A stretch of DNA of 64,000 nucleotides from Chloroflexota bacterium. GTDB taxonomy: Bacteria; Chloroflexota; UBA11872; VXNJ01. The number at the start of each line of letters is the position of its first letter. The first letter of the stretch is position 1. Of this stretch, positions 26,933 to 35,923 are shown in pieces. A model generated the notes under the pieces. That model ran no database searches and was not told where the DNA came from. It saw only the letters and a list, made by a program, of their open reading frames with translations. Position numbers and translations under genes: made by a program. The DNA lies in contig JAPOWW010000010.1 in the NCBI GenBank assembly GCA_026707405.1, positions 115,160 through 179,159 of the forward strand, read 5' to 3'.

Positions 26933-27772
26933 TTGAGCGATAACGCAATCCCGTCAGCCGCCGCACCGGCACCGTCCCCGCCCGCCGACTTGTCGGAAGA
27001 CACCCTCCTCCACGGAGTCGTGCTACTGGGCAAGGGGGGTTATGGCGACGCGCCCAAAGCGGAGCTCGATCGCATGATCCACGCGGTTCGCACTTCGGGA
27101 CGTTATGCGTTCGTGACGGGAGCGTTTGTCGAGCAGGGCCGCCCATCTATTGAGAGTGCGCTCGAGTCGCTGTCCACCGAGGGCGTTCGTCGAATACTCG
27201 TTGTTCCCGCATTTGTTCCAATGGATCGCTCGCTTCGCGTCTGGTTGCCCAAGATCGTTCGCCGCTGGTTGCGCAAGCGGAGCGATACGGATGTCGATGT
27301 TGTTTTGGCCGATCCGCTCGGCGACCACCGTGCCCTTGGCGAGGCGATACGTCAGATAGTCGTCGACGCCGAGCGTCGCCCCGACGTAAGGACAAATGCG
27401 CCACGCGACCGAGGGGACCCTAGCTGGTCACGCAACCCGCCGCACAAACATCACGTGCTGTTCTGTATGGGGCCCCGCTGCACAAGCCAAGACTCGGGAG
27501 AACTTCTCGACCGGCTCCATACGACTCTCGAAAGGCGCCGTATGCTCTCAGGTCCCGATCAAGTAAGGATTACGAGGACGGGCTGCCTTTACCCGTGCAA
27601 CCTTGGTCCGCTGATGGTCGTATATCCGGATGGCGCATGGTATTGCGCCCTGGACGACGAAGCGATTGACCGCGTGGTTGAGAGGCACCTGGAAGGCGGG
27701 ACAGTGCTTGACGAACTCACCTGCCCGCCAGCTACGCATCCTTATAAGCGGCCGAATGGAGTCCACGTCTAG
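26933..27772 (+). CDS. CbiX-like domain fused to a thioredoxin-like [2Fe-2S] ferredoxin
   Basis: A 279-residue fusion. Residues 20-150 resemble sirohydrochlorin chelatases of the CbiX/SirB family (GRPSIESALESLSTEGVRRILVVPAFV), but the catalytic first motif H-G-S is replaced by GKGGYGD and the second His is also absent. Residues 165-255 form a ferredoxin domain with Cys pairs in FCMGPRCTS and TGCLYPCNLGPLMVVYPDG. Similar fusions in cobalamin pathways link Co-chelation to a cluster. It starts at TTG 26933 beside a Fur-like box and next to an iron-chelate ABC transporter, suggesting a role in iron or tetrapyrrole metabolism rather than simple chelation. Confidence 0.7.
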   Translation: MSDNAIPSAAAPAPSPPADLSEDTLLHGVVLLGKGGYGDAPKAELDRMIHAVRTSGRYAFVTGAFVEQGRPSIESALESLSTEGVRRILVVPAFVPMDRSLRVWLPKIVRRWLRKRSDTDVDVVLADPLGDHRALGEAIRQIVVDAERRPDVRTNAPRDRGDPSWSRNPPHKHHVLFCMGPRCTSQDSGELLDRLHTTLERRRMLSGPDQVRITRTGCLYPCNLGPLMVVYPDGAWYCALDDEAIDRVVERHLEGGTVLDELTCPPATHPYKRPNGVHV

Positions 27773-27804
27773 CCGAACCCCGACCGGGTTGACCTGCTCG
27801 GCTC

Positions 27805-28578
27805 CTAGTGACCGTTGTCGGAGTAGAAGAGCAGATGCGGCCGTCCGGTCTTCGGATGAGGCTGGACTATGGCGCCGATCCCATAAATGGACCGGATGAG
27901 TTCAGGCCGCAGCACTTCCTCCGGAGCGCCCGACGCCACGATTTCGCCATCGGAAATAGCGTAGATTCGGTCGCAATAGCTGGCCGCGAGATTGAGATCA
28001 TGCAAAGCCGCCAAAGTAGTGACACGGAGACCCTTGACGAGATCGAGAATCCCAATCTGAAACTTTATGTCAAGATGATTCGTAGGCTCGTCCAGCACGA
28101 GGAATCGAGTCTGCTGGGCCAGAGCCCGGGCTACTATCACTCTCTGCTTCTCGCCGCCCGAAAGCGTCCAGAAATTGCGGTCGGCAAATTCCGTCATGCC
28201 AACCCTCTCCAGAGACTCGGCCACGATGCGACGGTCCTCGTCCGTCTCGCGGTCGAGCAGCCCCTTGTGCGGAGTGCGTCCCATGAAAACAATCTCTTCT
28301 ACCTGAAAGTCGAACTCCGAAGGTGTCTCCTGCAATACCACCGCCGTCTTTCGGGCTGAGTCGCGGATTGTCATCTGGGCGATATCGCCGCCGTCGATGG
28401 AGATCAATCCGGCGTTGGGACGCAGCGACCGGTATATGCACCTCAGCAAGCTCGATTTCCCGCTGCCGTTGGGGCCAATCAAACCGACGAACTCATCGTC
28501 ATTAGCGTTCAGGGTGACTTCGTTGAGGATTCTCTTGGTCTCCACTTCCCAGGTCACTTGCTCCACGTCAAGTCTCAC
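27805..28578 (-). CDS. Iron-chelate (FecE/HmuV-like) ABC transporter ATPase
   Basis: A 257-residue ATPase powering uptake of an iron-siderophore, heme or corrinoid complex. Walker A GPNGSGKSS (about residue 36), Q-loop VVLQETPSEF, signature LSGGEKQRVIVARAL, Walker B FLVLDEPTNHLD and switch His ALHDLNLAA are all intact; DEPTNHLD is typical of the FecE/BtuD/HmuV family. Its start overlaps the permease stop by 4 bases, indicating coupled translation. It is last in the minus-strand operon that starts at the binding protein. Confidence 0.92.
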   Translation of the reverse strand: MRLDVEQVTWEVETKRILNEVTLNANDDEFVGLIGPNGSGKSSLLRCIYRSLRPNAGLISIDGGDIAQMTIRDSARKTAVVLQETPSEFDFQVEEIVFMGRTPHKGLLDRETDEDRRIVAESLERVGMTEFADRNFWTLSGGEKQRVIVARALAQQTRFLVLDEPTNHLDIKFQIGILDLVKGLRVTTLAALHDLNLAASYCDRIYAISDGEIVASGAPEEVLRPELIRSIYGIGAIVQPHPKTGRPHLLFYSDNGH

Positions 28579-29600
28579 GCCCGACCTCCTCCGAAAGCCT
28601 GGCTGTGCTTCCGCATCAGCAGCAGAAAGACAGGACCGCCTACGATCGCCGTGATAACCCCGATCGGAAGCTCTTGCGGCTGCACGACGACTCTGGCAAC
28701 CACGTCCACCCAGATCAGAAAAATAGCGCCCGCCAGCATGGCGACCGGCAAAAGCCTGCGATGGTCCGACCCCACAAACAGACGGACCGCGTGAGGCATC
28801 AGCAGGCCTACGAATCCAATAGACCCGGCGACGGCAACGATAACCCCGGTTAGCAGCGAAGCCACGGCCATCAACTGCTTTCGAAATCTACTCATGTTTA
28901 TTCCGAGCGTTACGGCCGTTTCCTCACCCGCTATTAGTCCGTTCATGGCGCGCGCTTGCAGCATTAGGAATCCTGTTCCCATAGCCAGCACCGCGGCCGG
29001 GATCGTCAAGAAGCCCCATTCGGCCCCGGCAACGCTTCCCGCAAGCCAGAACAGCACCGCCTGGACCTGCCTTGATTCCTGCGCTCTGAAGATCAGGAAG
29101 CTCGTCACCGACGAGAAAACATAGGACGCGGCGACTCCCACAAGTATTAGCCGCACTGGAGTCAGTCGACCGCGGTGCTGCGCGAGGAGAAATACAATCG
29201 CAAACGCGCCCAGGGCGCCCAGGAAAGCCGCGATCGACAGCGAATAGAGACCGAAAACATTGAGTCCGAAAAGGATAACCAGCACTGCCCCGACGGAGGC
29301 ACCCGATGAAAGGCCGAGAATATACGGATCGGCAACGGGATTTCGCACGGTGGCCTGCATCGCGGCGCCGACCACCGACAGGCTCGCGCCGATTACTCCT
29401 GCAAGCAGCACTCTGGGTAAACGGATAAGCCACACGATGTTGTCGTGCGCATTGCTCCAGTCGCCTCCATCAATCGCCAACACGTGTGCCCCGATAATCT
29501 TCCATACGACGACCGGATTGATTGCGACCGGACCGATCGTCACGGCCGCTGTCATCGAGGCCAGCAACGCGATCACAAGCAGCGACACTGTCGCCGACAA
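28575..29600 (-). CDS. Iron-chelate (FecCD-family) ABC transporter permease
   Basis: A 341-residue permease with about ten hydrophobic helices, of the FecCD/BtuC family. Characteristic parts are RLPRVLLAGVIGASLSVVGA, QATVRNPVADPYILGLSSGA, and the coupling/late region GSIGFVGLLMPHAVRLFVGSDHR followed by LPIGVITAIVGGPVFL. It starts at TTG 29600 and overlaps the ATPase start by 4 bases. A gap of about 100 bases separates it from the binding-protein gene. Confidence 0.92.
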   Translation of the reverse strand: MSATVSLLVIALLASMTAAVTIGPVAINPVVVWKIIGAHVLAIDGGDWSNAHDNIVWLIRLPRVLLAGVIGASLSVVGAAMQATVRNPVADPYILGLSSGASVGAVLVILFGLNVFGLYSLSIAAFLGALGAFAIVFLLAQHRGRLTPVRLILVGVAASYVFSSVTSFLIFRAQESRQVQAVLFWLAGSVAGAEWGFLTIPAAVLAMGTGFLMLQARAMNGLIAGEETAVTLGINMSRFRKQLMAVASLLTGVIVAVAGSIGFVGLLMPHAVRLFVGSDHRRLLPVAMLAGAIFLIWVDVVARVVVQPQELPIGVITAIVGGPVFLLLMRKHSQAFGGGRA

Positions 29601-29699
29601 ACGGCTTCTGCGCCATACGCTCCAAAACCCCGCGGCCCCCGCCGGTGGCGAGGGCCGCGAAGCCGTTGATACCTCAGCGGTTCGGGCTATGAGAATCCC

Positions 29700-30755
29700 C
29701 TACGGGTAGAAGGCCTTCACGAGCATCTTCACGACCTCGGGCATGCGAGGCCCAGGTACGGTGGAGCTGAAGGGGACGACGACGAATCGTTGATCTTTGA
29801 CAGCCGACATGGAGGCAAGCGACTCGCTCTCCAGCAGGATTTTCTCCTTATCCGCCGACGTGGACCAATCGGCCTCGATCAGAACAATGACTTCAGGGTT
29901 GCGTTCAACCACTTCTTCCCAGTTTACGGTCTTGTAGTTGCCGGGAAGATCGTTGAAGATGTTGTCCCCGCCAGCCTCCTCGATTACCAGGTTTACGGCG
30001 CCGCAACATGCGGCCGTGAACGGCGCGTCATCGCCGCTGTCGTACAGGAAGACCTTCGGCGAGGCAGCCCCCGATCCGACCTGCGACTTGAGGTCGGCCA
30101 GTTCGGTCTTCCATTGCTCGACCAGCGCTGCGGCGCGGTCTTCAACGCCGAAGATTTTGCCGACGTTTAGAAAGTCCAGGTAAACCTGATCGAGCGTCAG
30201 CGGACCTTCCCGCGTGCTGCACGACCCCGTGCTCAAGTAGCTGTGTATTCCGAGTCGAAGCAACTCATCTCTAGGCGGCGAGTTTTCCGGACGAGTGAAC
30301 GCGCTGGCGAATCCACCGAACAAAAAGTCGGGGTCAGCGCCCAACAGCACTTCCCGCGATGGATACTGCTCGGCGAGAACCTCTATCTGGCCATAAGCCT
30401 CCTGATACTGAGGCAGGATGTCGTCGTCGATATATGCCGTCCCGACCATCGAGCCCTGCAATCCCAACGCCAGCATTACCTCGGTAGCGTGCTGGTTAAG
30501 CGTGACGGCCCGCTCGGGCGGAGCGGTATACGTGACCTCGTGGCCGCAGTTCGATATTCGCACCGGTTCGTACGACGCCATCGCCGGAGCCTCCACCGCG
30601 GCGGGCTGTTGCACTGCCGGGGCGGTGGTCGTCGCTTCTGTCTCGCCGCAGGCCGCGGCCGCTATCAGCGCGAGCGCGCCAATCGCCAGAGCGGCGCCCC
30701 TTCGTTGGGCAACTTTCCAATTCCCCCATCTTCGAAACAAGACTACTCCTCCCAT
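29700..30755 (-). CDS. Iron-chelate ABC transporter substrate-binding lipoprotein
   Basis: A 351-residue periplasmic-type binding protein (FepB/BtuF fold) for the transporter above. The signal ends in a lipobox (IAAAACG), followed by a T/P/A-rich linker to about residue 60. The fold begins with ISNCGHEVTYTAPPERAVTLNQHATEVMLALG, and the second lobe has the PEVIVLIEADW strand near residue 300. Two extra Cys pairs (NCG; GSCST; AACCG) may form disulfides. A Fur-box-like palindrome lies about 20 bases upstream of its start, so iron repression is likely. The ligand (siderophore, heme or vitamin B12) cannot be read from the sequence. Confidence 0.88.
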   Translation of the reverse strand: MGGVVLFRRWGNWKVAQRRGAALAIGALALIAAAACGETEATTTAPAVQQPAAVEAPAMASYEPVRISNCGHEVTYTAPPERAVTLNQHATEVMLALGLQGSMVGTAYIDDDILPQYQEAYGQIEVLAEQYPSREVLLGADPDFLFGGFASAFTRPENSPPRDELLRLGIHSYLSTGSCSTREGPLTLDQVYLDFLNVGKIFGVEDRAAALVEQWKTELADLKSQVGSGAASPKVFLYDSGDDAPFTAACCGAVNLVIEEAGGDNIFNDLPGNYKTVNWEEVVERNPEVIVLIEADWSTSADKEKILLESESLASMSAVKDQRFVVVPFSSTVPGPRMPEVVKMLVKAFYP

Positions 30756-30771
30756 TGAAGCAAGATGTGTT

Positions 30772-30796
30772 GTAAATGATAATGATTCTTATTTAC
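30772..30796. promoter_or_regulatory. Fur-box-like palindrome before the iron-chelate transporter
   Basis: The core TGATAAT-G-ATTCTTA (30777-30791) matches the 7-1-7 Fur consensus at 12 of 14 positions. It is framed by the perfect inverted hexamers GTAAAT (30772-30777) and ATTTAC (30791-30796). It sits between the binding-protein gene (minus) and the SMP-30 gene (plus). Fur or a related repressor is the obvious reader; this is inference. Confidence 0.65.
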
Positions 30797-30905
30797 GGCT
30801 GCAATTCGATGAATGCATCAAACGCACACAGTTTCTGACCCGCCGTTTGCCAATCCCGCCCCATACTGCGAAGCTTCCACCAAGTCGAAAATCGGGAGGG
30901 ACGCT

Positions 30906-31781
30906 ATGCGAACGCTGGAAGCCGAACTAGTCCTTGACGCGCACGCGGTGGTAGGCGAGGGGCCGCATTGGGACGCCGACTCCAGTCGGCTCCTCTGGAT
31001 CGACATCACGCCTGGCGAAGTCCACTGGTTCGACCCCGAAACCGGCGAAGACTCGATGACAAACGTTGGAACCATGGTCGGCGCCGCCGTGCCTTGCGAG
31101 AACGGAGGACTCGTGCTCGCAGTTCCTGACGGCTTCGCGCTAATGGACGATGACGGCAAAATCACGTCCATCGCCGATGTCGAGGCCGACGTTCCCGACA
31201 ACCGCATGAACGACGGAAAGTGCGACAGTCAGGGGCGGTTTTGGGCCGGCACCATGGACATGAACCTTGCCGAACCCGTGGCCGCTCTCTACCGGCTAGG
31301 CGTCGATCGCTCCGTGGAGAAGATGGTCTCTGACGTAATTCTGTCGAACGGGCTGGGATGGAGTCCCGACGACACGCTGATGTACTACATCGACAGCATG
31401 AAGCGGTGCGTCGACGTCTTCGACTACGACTCCGCCGACGGTATCGTCCACAACCGCAGAACCGTCGCCCGGATAGCCGACGACGAGTGGATTGCCGACG
31501 GAATGACCGTCGATACCGAGGGGTATATCTGGGTTTGCGTCTACGGCTCCGGTCTCGTGCGCAGGTACGATCCGGAAGGCGCCCCAGATCTTGAGGTTAG
31601 GCTCCCGGTAAGCAACGTGACCTCCTGCGCGTTCGGCGGACCGGATCTAGGCGACCTCTATATCACTACGGCGGCGCAGATGATGTCCGAGGAAGAGCTT
31701 CGCGAGCAGCCTAACGCCGGCGGCATTTTCCGGGCGCGGACCGGACACACCGGCATGTTGCCTCACAACTTCCGCGGCTGA
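30906..31781 (+). CDS. SMP-30/gluconolactonase family protein
   Basis: A six-bladed beta-propeller lactonase of about 291 residues, likely hydrolysing sugar lactones such as gluconolactone. Metal-site residues are visible: Glu in VVGEGPHWD (about 18), Asn in NRMNDGKCDSQGRFWAGTM (about 100), Asn in ILSNGLGWSPDD and Asp in IADGMTVDTEGYIWV. ATG 30906 has GGGAGGGA just upstream, while the earlier in-frame ATG at 30813 gives an unconvincing leader that would overlap the promoter region. It is divergent from the iron transporter and probably belongs with the sugar-type catabolic genes downstream. Confidence 0.88.
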   Translation: MRTLEAELVLDAHAVVGEGPHWDADSSRLLWIDITPGEVHWFDPETGEDSMTNVGTMVGAAVPCENGGLVLAVPDGFALMDDDGKITSIADVEADVPDNRMNDGKCDSQGRFWAGTMDMNLAEPVAALYRLGVDRSVEKMVSDVILSNGLGWSPDDTLMYYIDSMKRCVDVFDYDSADGIVHNRRTVARIADDEWIADGMTVDTEGYIWVCVYGSGLVRRYDPEGAPDLEVRLPVSNVTSCAFGGPDLGDLYITTAAQMMSEEELREQPNAGGIFRARTGHTGMLPHNFRG

Positions 31782-31868
31782 ACCCTCGATCGCGAACCCG
31801 CGCAAGCCGTCTCTGACGGCTCCTACCTGGCGATACGGACTTCGGTTTCGTCTATAGGTAGCCCGCGC

Positions 31869-32756
31869 CTAGGTGAGTTGGTTCCACTCCGATCCCAACG
31901 CCGCGAACTGCTTCCGCAAATCTGCGACTATGCCCGCGTCGAGCGGGCCGGCAGTCGCCAGCGCCAGGTTCGCCAGCGCATGTTCCGCACTCGACGTCCC
32001 CACTATCGCCGTATCGATCTCGTCCAGGCTAAGCGTGAACCGCAACGCGAACTCGATGGGATCGTCGGGCGCGTCCGCCGGGGCCGACATGCTTTGTGAT
32101 CGCCGCCAGTATTCGTCCGCGTAGGAAGACGGCGACGCCTCCTGTCCAAACGCCGCGTTCGCGATGGGCCGCTTCACGATGATGCCCACTCCATGCGCGA
32201 TCGCCATCGGGAAGATCTCTGCGGCGGCGCTTTGGTCCACCAGGTTGAACGACGTTTGCAGGGTGTCGAAAACCCCCATGCCGATTGCTTCCGCCGCCGC
32301 GTCGCCGTCGCCGCTGAATCCTATATAACGAGTCTTACCGGCTTCTTGCGCCTTCACCAGCGCATTCGCCGCCTCGCCCGTCCGCAGCACCTCGGCCGAG
32401 CAGCTGTGAATCTGCACCAGGTCAACCGCTTCAGTCTTCAATCGCTTCAGCGAGCGTTCGATGCTCTCGGTGATGACCGGCTCCGAGTACGGCTCTCCCG
32501 TCGCGCCGTCCACCACGTGTCCGGCCTTCGTCGCCAGGTAGTACTCCGACCGCCGAGCGGCGATCAGCCTTCCTATCTGCTCCTCGCTGCCCTCGTAGCA
32601 GGCCGCTGTGTCGATGAAGTTCACGCCCGCGTCGAGCAGCCCGTTAAGCAAGCGCGCCGCCTCCTCGTCAGTTGATTTCTCGAACCCGATTCTCGCCCCG
32701 CCGAATCCCAATCGGGTCACTTCCATATCCGTCGAGCCGAGTCTCCGCTTCTCCAT
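31869..32756 (-). CDS. Aldo/keto reductase (YdhF/AKR-like)
   Basis: A TIM-barrel NADPH oxidoreductase of about 295 residues. It begins MEKRRLGSTDMEVTRLGFGG and shows the catalytic NFIDTAACYEGSEE, the Lys in YYLATKAGHV and the His in VDLVQIHSCS. The C-terminal SLDEIDTAIVGTSSAEHALANL is the cofactor-phosphate region. The start ATG 32756 follows GGGAGGT by a few bases; an ATG at 32783 is less likely. It is unlike the reductase at 23994 in the substrate loops. Sugar or aldehyde substrates are likely but unproven. Confidence 0.87.
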   Translation of the reverse strand: MEKRRLGSTDMEVTRLGFGGARIGFEKSTDEEAARLLNGLLDAGVNFIDTAACYEGSEEQIGRLIAARRSEYYLATKAGHVVDGATGEPYSEPVITESIERSLKRLKTEAVDLVQIHSCSAEVLRTGEAANALVKAQEAGKTRYIGFSGDGDAAAEAIGMGVFDTLQTSFNLVDQSAAAEIFPMAIAHGVGIIVKRPIANAAFGQEASPSSYADEYWRRSQSMSAPADAPDDPIEFALRFTLSLDEIDTAIVGTSSAEHALANLALATAGPLDAGIVADLRKQFAALGSEWNQLT

Positions 32757-32928
32757 GCCGACCTCCCGCTTTGCATTTTCCAAGTCCGGCGATGTAAACC
32801 TTTGTGTCTGGCCGAACGTGACAGCGCCTGACCTATTAGGCGATTCTAGCCCCGAGGTTAGGCGTGTCGGTCCATTTCGGTCGCGCCGGATGTGATGATC
32901 GAGGTTCTATACGGAAAGGAAATCGCGA

Positions 32929-33708
32929 GTGAGTGTTACCGGACTCGAAGACAAGACCGTATTGGTGACTGGCAGCTCCAAGGGTATCGGCCGAGGCGTC
33001 GTGGTCGAGTCCGCAAGGGCCGGCGCAAACGTGGTCATCAACCATCGCGACTCTGAGGCCGAAGCCGGGGAAGCTCGTCGCATCGTTGAAGACCTGGGCC
33101 GAAAGGCAATTGTCGTACGCGCCGACCTGGGAGTTCAGTCGGATGTCGACGCAATGTTCGAGGAGGCCATCGACACCTTTGGCGGTGTCGACGTCGCCGT
33201 GCACAGCGCCTACTACAGCTATCGTGAGTTCGCCGTCGATCTGCCGTTCGACGAATGGAAGCGCACGATCGACGTGAGCCTTTCGGGCGCGTTTCTGATG
33301 GCCCAGCACACCGCCCGCGATCTCATCCGCCGGGGGATGTCCGGCAGCATCATCTTCATTGGCTCGATTCAGGCGATTAGATGCCCTCCAAGATCGGCGC
33401 CCTACAACTCCGCCAAGAACGGCCTGCGGGGACTCACCTACACGCTGGCCTGCGAACTGGCCCCGCACGGCATTAGGGTCAATCTCATCGAGCCGGGCTG
33501 GATCGACACCCCCGGCGAACGGAAATACGCGACCCAACAGCAGATTGACGAAGGCGCCAAAGACCTGCCCTTCAAGCGGCTCGGAACCCCCGAAGAAATA
33601 GCCAACGGCGTCCTGTTTCTCGCGTCGGACATGGGTTCTTACGTGAGCGGCGAGACCTTGCGAATCGACGCCGCAACCTGGCTGCCACGCGCCCACCACC
33701 GCCTGTAG
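32929..33708 (+). CDS. Short-chain dehydrogenase/reductase (FabG/glucose-dehydrogenase-like)
   Basis: A classical SDR of 259 residues. The dinucleotide-binding motif is VTGSSKGIGRG (residues 13-23), the D-L of RADLG follows, and the catalytic triad is Ser of FIGSIQ with YNSAK (Tyr and Lys near 161-165). EPGWIDTPG and SYVSGETLRIDAA are standard late motifs. The usual NNA-G-type motif is replaced by HSAYY. It starts at GTG 32929. Cofactor choice is unclear; the basic residue in NHRDS suggests NADP(H). It is convergent with ThuA across a hairpin. Confidence 0.88.
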   Translation: MSVTGLEDKTVLVTGSSKGIGRGVVVESARAGANVVINHRDSEAEAGEARRIVEDLGRKAIVVRADLGVQSDVDAMFEEAIDTFGGVDVAVHSAYYSYREFAVDLPFDEWKRTIDVSLSGAFLMAQHTARDLIRRGMSGSIIFIGSIQAIRCPPRSAPYNSAKNGLRGLTYTLACELAPHGIRVNLIEPGWIDTPGERKYATQQQIDEGAKDLPFKRLGTPEEIANGVLFLASDMGSYVSGETLRIDAATWLPRAHHRL

Positions 33709-33729
33709 GGGCAACCCTTGTGGTTGCCC
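33709..33729. terminator. Convergent hairpin GGGCAACC/GGTTGCCC
   Basis: Perfect 8-base stem, GGGCAACC (33709-33716) with GGTTGCCC (33722-33729) and loop CTTGT, directly after the SDR stop codon and before the convergent ThuA gene ends. There is no T-tract, so it is an imperfect intrinsic terminator; it may instead be one copy of a dispersed intergenic palindrome. Confidence 0.5.
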
Positions 33730-33745
33730 GTCGTCCCCGGAGGGA

Positions 33746-34480
33746 TCAGCCTGATGGCAGTTCCTCCAACGGCGCGCGATTGCCAAACGTGGGCACCGCC
33801 GACCCCGCCGGCGCTGCCCAGCGCACGGCGTTGCCGATCGCCAGTTGAATCTCAGGCTGGTGATAGATCCCGTAGGTCTCGTGCCCGGGGCTGAAGTAGA
33901 AGATCTTGCCCTTGCCCCGATGGAAGCAGCACCCGCTCCGAAAAACCTCGCCGCCCTGATACCAGCTAACGAAGACCAGCGTGTCTGGTGACGGTATATC
34001 GAACCGCTCGCCGTACATCTCCGATTCCTGTACCTCGAAATACTCGCCCAGTCCCTCGGCGATGGGATGGCCGGGCTCCATAACCCACACCCTCTCCCGC
34101 TCGTCCGCTTCTCTCCAGCGCAGATTGCAGCCCGTGCCCATCAGACGCCGGAAAATCCTGGAGAGATGCGCGGAGTGCAAGCAAATCAGCCCCATCCCTT
34201 CCAGCACGCGTTGTTGCAGGCGGTCGACTATTCGGTCCTCGACCTCGTCGTGCGCAAGATGCCCCCACCACACCAGCACGTCGGTGGCGTCGAGCACCTC
34301 CTCGGTGAGGCCGTGCTCCGGCTCATCGAGCGTGGCCGTCCGGGTCTCCACTCCCGGCAGCAGGTCCAGAAACCCCGCGACCGTCTGGTGAATTCCATCG
34401 GGATAATGGGCCTGCACTTCGGGATCGGAAAGCTCATGCCGAAACTCGTTCCAAACCGTGACTCTTATCGTGCTAGACAT
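33746..34480 (-). CDS. ThuA-like (trehalose utilisation) domain protein
   Basis: A 244-residue protein of the ThuA family, a glutamine-amidotransferase-like fold. It begins [18 protein letters not shown] and shows [19 protein letters not shown], a [14 protein letters not shown] nucleophile-elbow-like turn (His/Ser in place of Cys), and [19 protein letters not shown] near the end, where the conserved His and Glu lie. ThuA proteins take part in trehalose/maltose-type disaccharide catabolism, with the reaction poorly defined. It begins at ATG 34480, after the ccm cluster ends. Confidence 0.85.
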   Translation of the reverse strand: MSSTIRVTVWNEFRHELSDPEVQAHYPDGIHQTVAGFLDLLPGVETRTATLDEPEHGLTEEVLDATDVLVWWGHLAHDEVEDRIVDRLQQRVLEGMGLICLHSAHLSRIFRRLMGTGCNLRWREADERERVWVMEPGHPIAEGLGEYFEVQESEMYGERFDIPSPDTLVFVSWYQGGEVFRSGCCFHRGKGKIFYFSPGHETYGIYHQPEIQLAIGNAVRWAAPAGSAVPTFGNRAPLEELPSG

Positions 34481-34589
34481 CTATTCGATCTCCATTGACT
34501 CAAGCGCAGCCAGACTAAATCAATCGACAATCCGGCGATTTCAAGATTCGCCGGGTCATTATCGCCACGGCGCCATTATCGCCCCCGGA

Positions 34590-35918
34590 CTAGCGAGCGC
34601 CGTAATCCCACGAAAGCCCCCGGTCCGCGCTCCGAAATATTCTCCCGCGCCCATCAACTGCCGTGATGACGCTCGGATCGCCCCTGCTCACCGTAAGCGC
34701 CCGAATGGCCACGTCCAACTCCAGCAGGTTCCACGACGCCCCTCCGTCGATACTCTTGAACACTCCGCGGTCGGTCCCGACATACAACGCTCCCTCGAAC
34801 CTGCCGTTGACTCCCTCGAACGAATCTCCGCTCCGAGCGTCATAGAAGATCGAAGGAGCGTGGACCGTTGGAAGCGCCCCGTTGACGAAGCCGTTGGCGC
34901 TCGCCCACTCATCCCGCCCGTCGCCCCCCAGGACGCCCTGGTCATTGGTCCCGATATACATCAGTCCGCGCATTGGCATCATGGTCAGCGACCTTGTCGA
35001 CGAAGGGGCCGCCACCGGCAGCCGCTCCCAGCTCTCACCGGCGTCTGCACTGGCGAAGACGCTGCCTGCGCTATCGATCGTGGTTATCGCATAGGACGCC
35101 GCGGGATTGACCGCCGCGGCAATAAACTCGCCGGTGCTGCCCGGCGGGGTGATTTCCCGCCACTCCGATTGCAGATCGGTCGCCGTGAAAAGCCCTTGGC
35201 CGGCGATGTATACCACGCCCGGCGAGACCGCCAGCGAGTTCACCGGACCGCCGCCGTAGACCGACGCCCAATTCCTCCCGCCGTCACCGCTCAGATGGAC
35301 CCCCGCTCCATGCGCCAGGATCAGCCCGTCTATGGCCCGTCCCCCAAAGCCGACGACCGCTCGATAATCTTGCAGCACGACCTCCGCGACGGGCGTTCGT
35401 GGCGGCGCGGCGCGCCCGAACGAGACCAATGCGATCACGACGAGCACGAACGCCAGCCCCGCTGCGCTGCCCGCGCCTATCAGCACGCCTCGACGCGATG
35501 TGGAAGCCGTCTGAGACCGCGTTGCCGTGACCTCGGATCGCTCGCGTGCCAAACCGGCGCCGTCGCCCGCTACCGGTCCCGACACCCCCGAATTAAATGC
35601 TGACACACGAGCGTCGACCGCCCGTTCGAGCATGTACAGCCGATGTTCACGACGACGGCGAAGCTCGCGCAATCGCCCCTCGGACTGCCGTTTCTCGCCT
35701 ATGTACTCATCCCGTTCCAGATAGCCGTCCGCATACTCCGTCTCGACCTCGCCAAGCTCGTCGACCGCGAGTTGGATCTCTGCTTCCAATTCGTTTTGCG
35801 AGGTCGTTTCGCGATCTTTCTCGTCGGCTGGCCTGCGTCCCCGCCAGAGCGGTGCGGTCATCGCTCCGACCGACACGGCGAACCCCACTACCAGAATCAC
35901 CAGTAGGGCGGCGCTCAT
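34590..35918 (-). CDS. CcmI-like N-terminus fused to Asp-box (BNR/Ycf48-like) repeats
   Basis: A 442-residue membrane protein, last gene of the cytochrome c maturation cluster. Residues 1-22 form a membrane helix, followed by a charged coiled coil to about 105 (ELEAEIQLAVDELGEVETEY, LRELRRRREHRL), as in the N-terminal part of CcmI/CycH. A second helix (VLIGAGSAAGLAFVLVVIAL) follows near 145-165. From about 190 the extracytoplasmic part has repeated Asp boxes S-x-D-x-G-x-x-W (LSGDGGRNW, ASADAGESW, KSIDGGASW, RSADRGLSW), as in Ycf48/sialidase-like propellers, in place of the usual TPR domain. It would bind apocytochrome or assembly partners; this is inferred. Confidence 0.7.
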   Translation of the reverse strand: MSAALLVILVVGFAVSVGAMTAPLWRGRRPADEKDRETTSQNELEAEIQLAVDELGEVETEYADGYLERDEYIGEKRQSEGRLRELRRRREHRLYMLERAVDARVSAFNSGVSGPVAGDGAGLARERSEVTATRSQTASTSRRGVLIGAGSAAGLAFVLVVIALVSFGRAAPPRTPVAEVVLQDYRAVVGFGGRAIDGLILAHGAGVHLSGDGGRNWASVYGGGPVNSLAVSPGVVYIAGQGLFTATDLQSEWREITPPGSTGEFIAAAVNPAASYAITTIDSAGSVFASADAGESWERLPVAAPSSTRSLTMMPMRGLMYIGTNDQGVLGGDGRDEWASANGFVNGALPTVHAPSIFYDARSGDSFEGVNGRFEGALYVGTDRGVFKSIDGGASWNLLELDVAIRALTVSRGDPSVITAVDGRGRIFRSADRGLSWDYGAR

Positions 35919-35923
35919 CTCGG

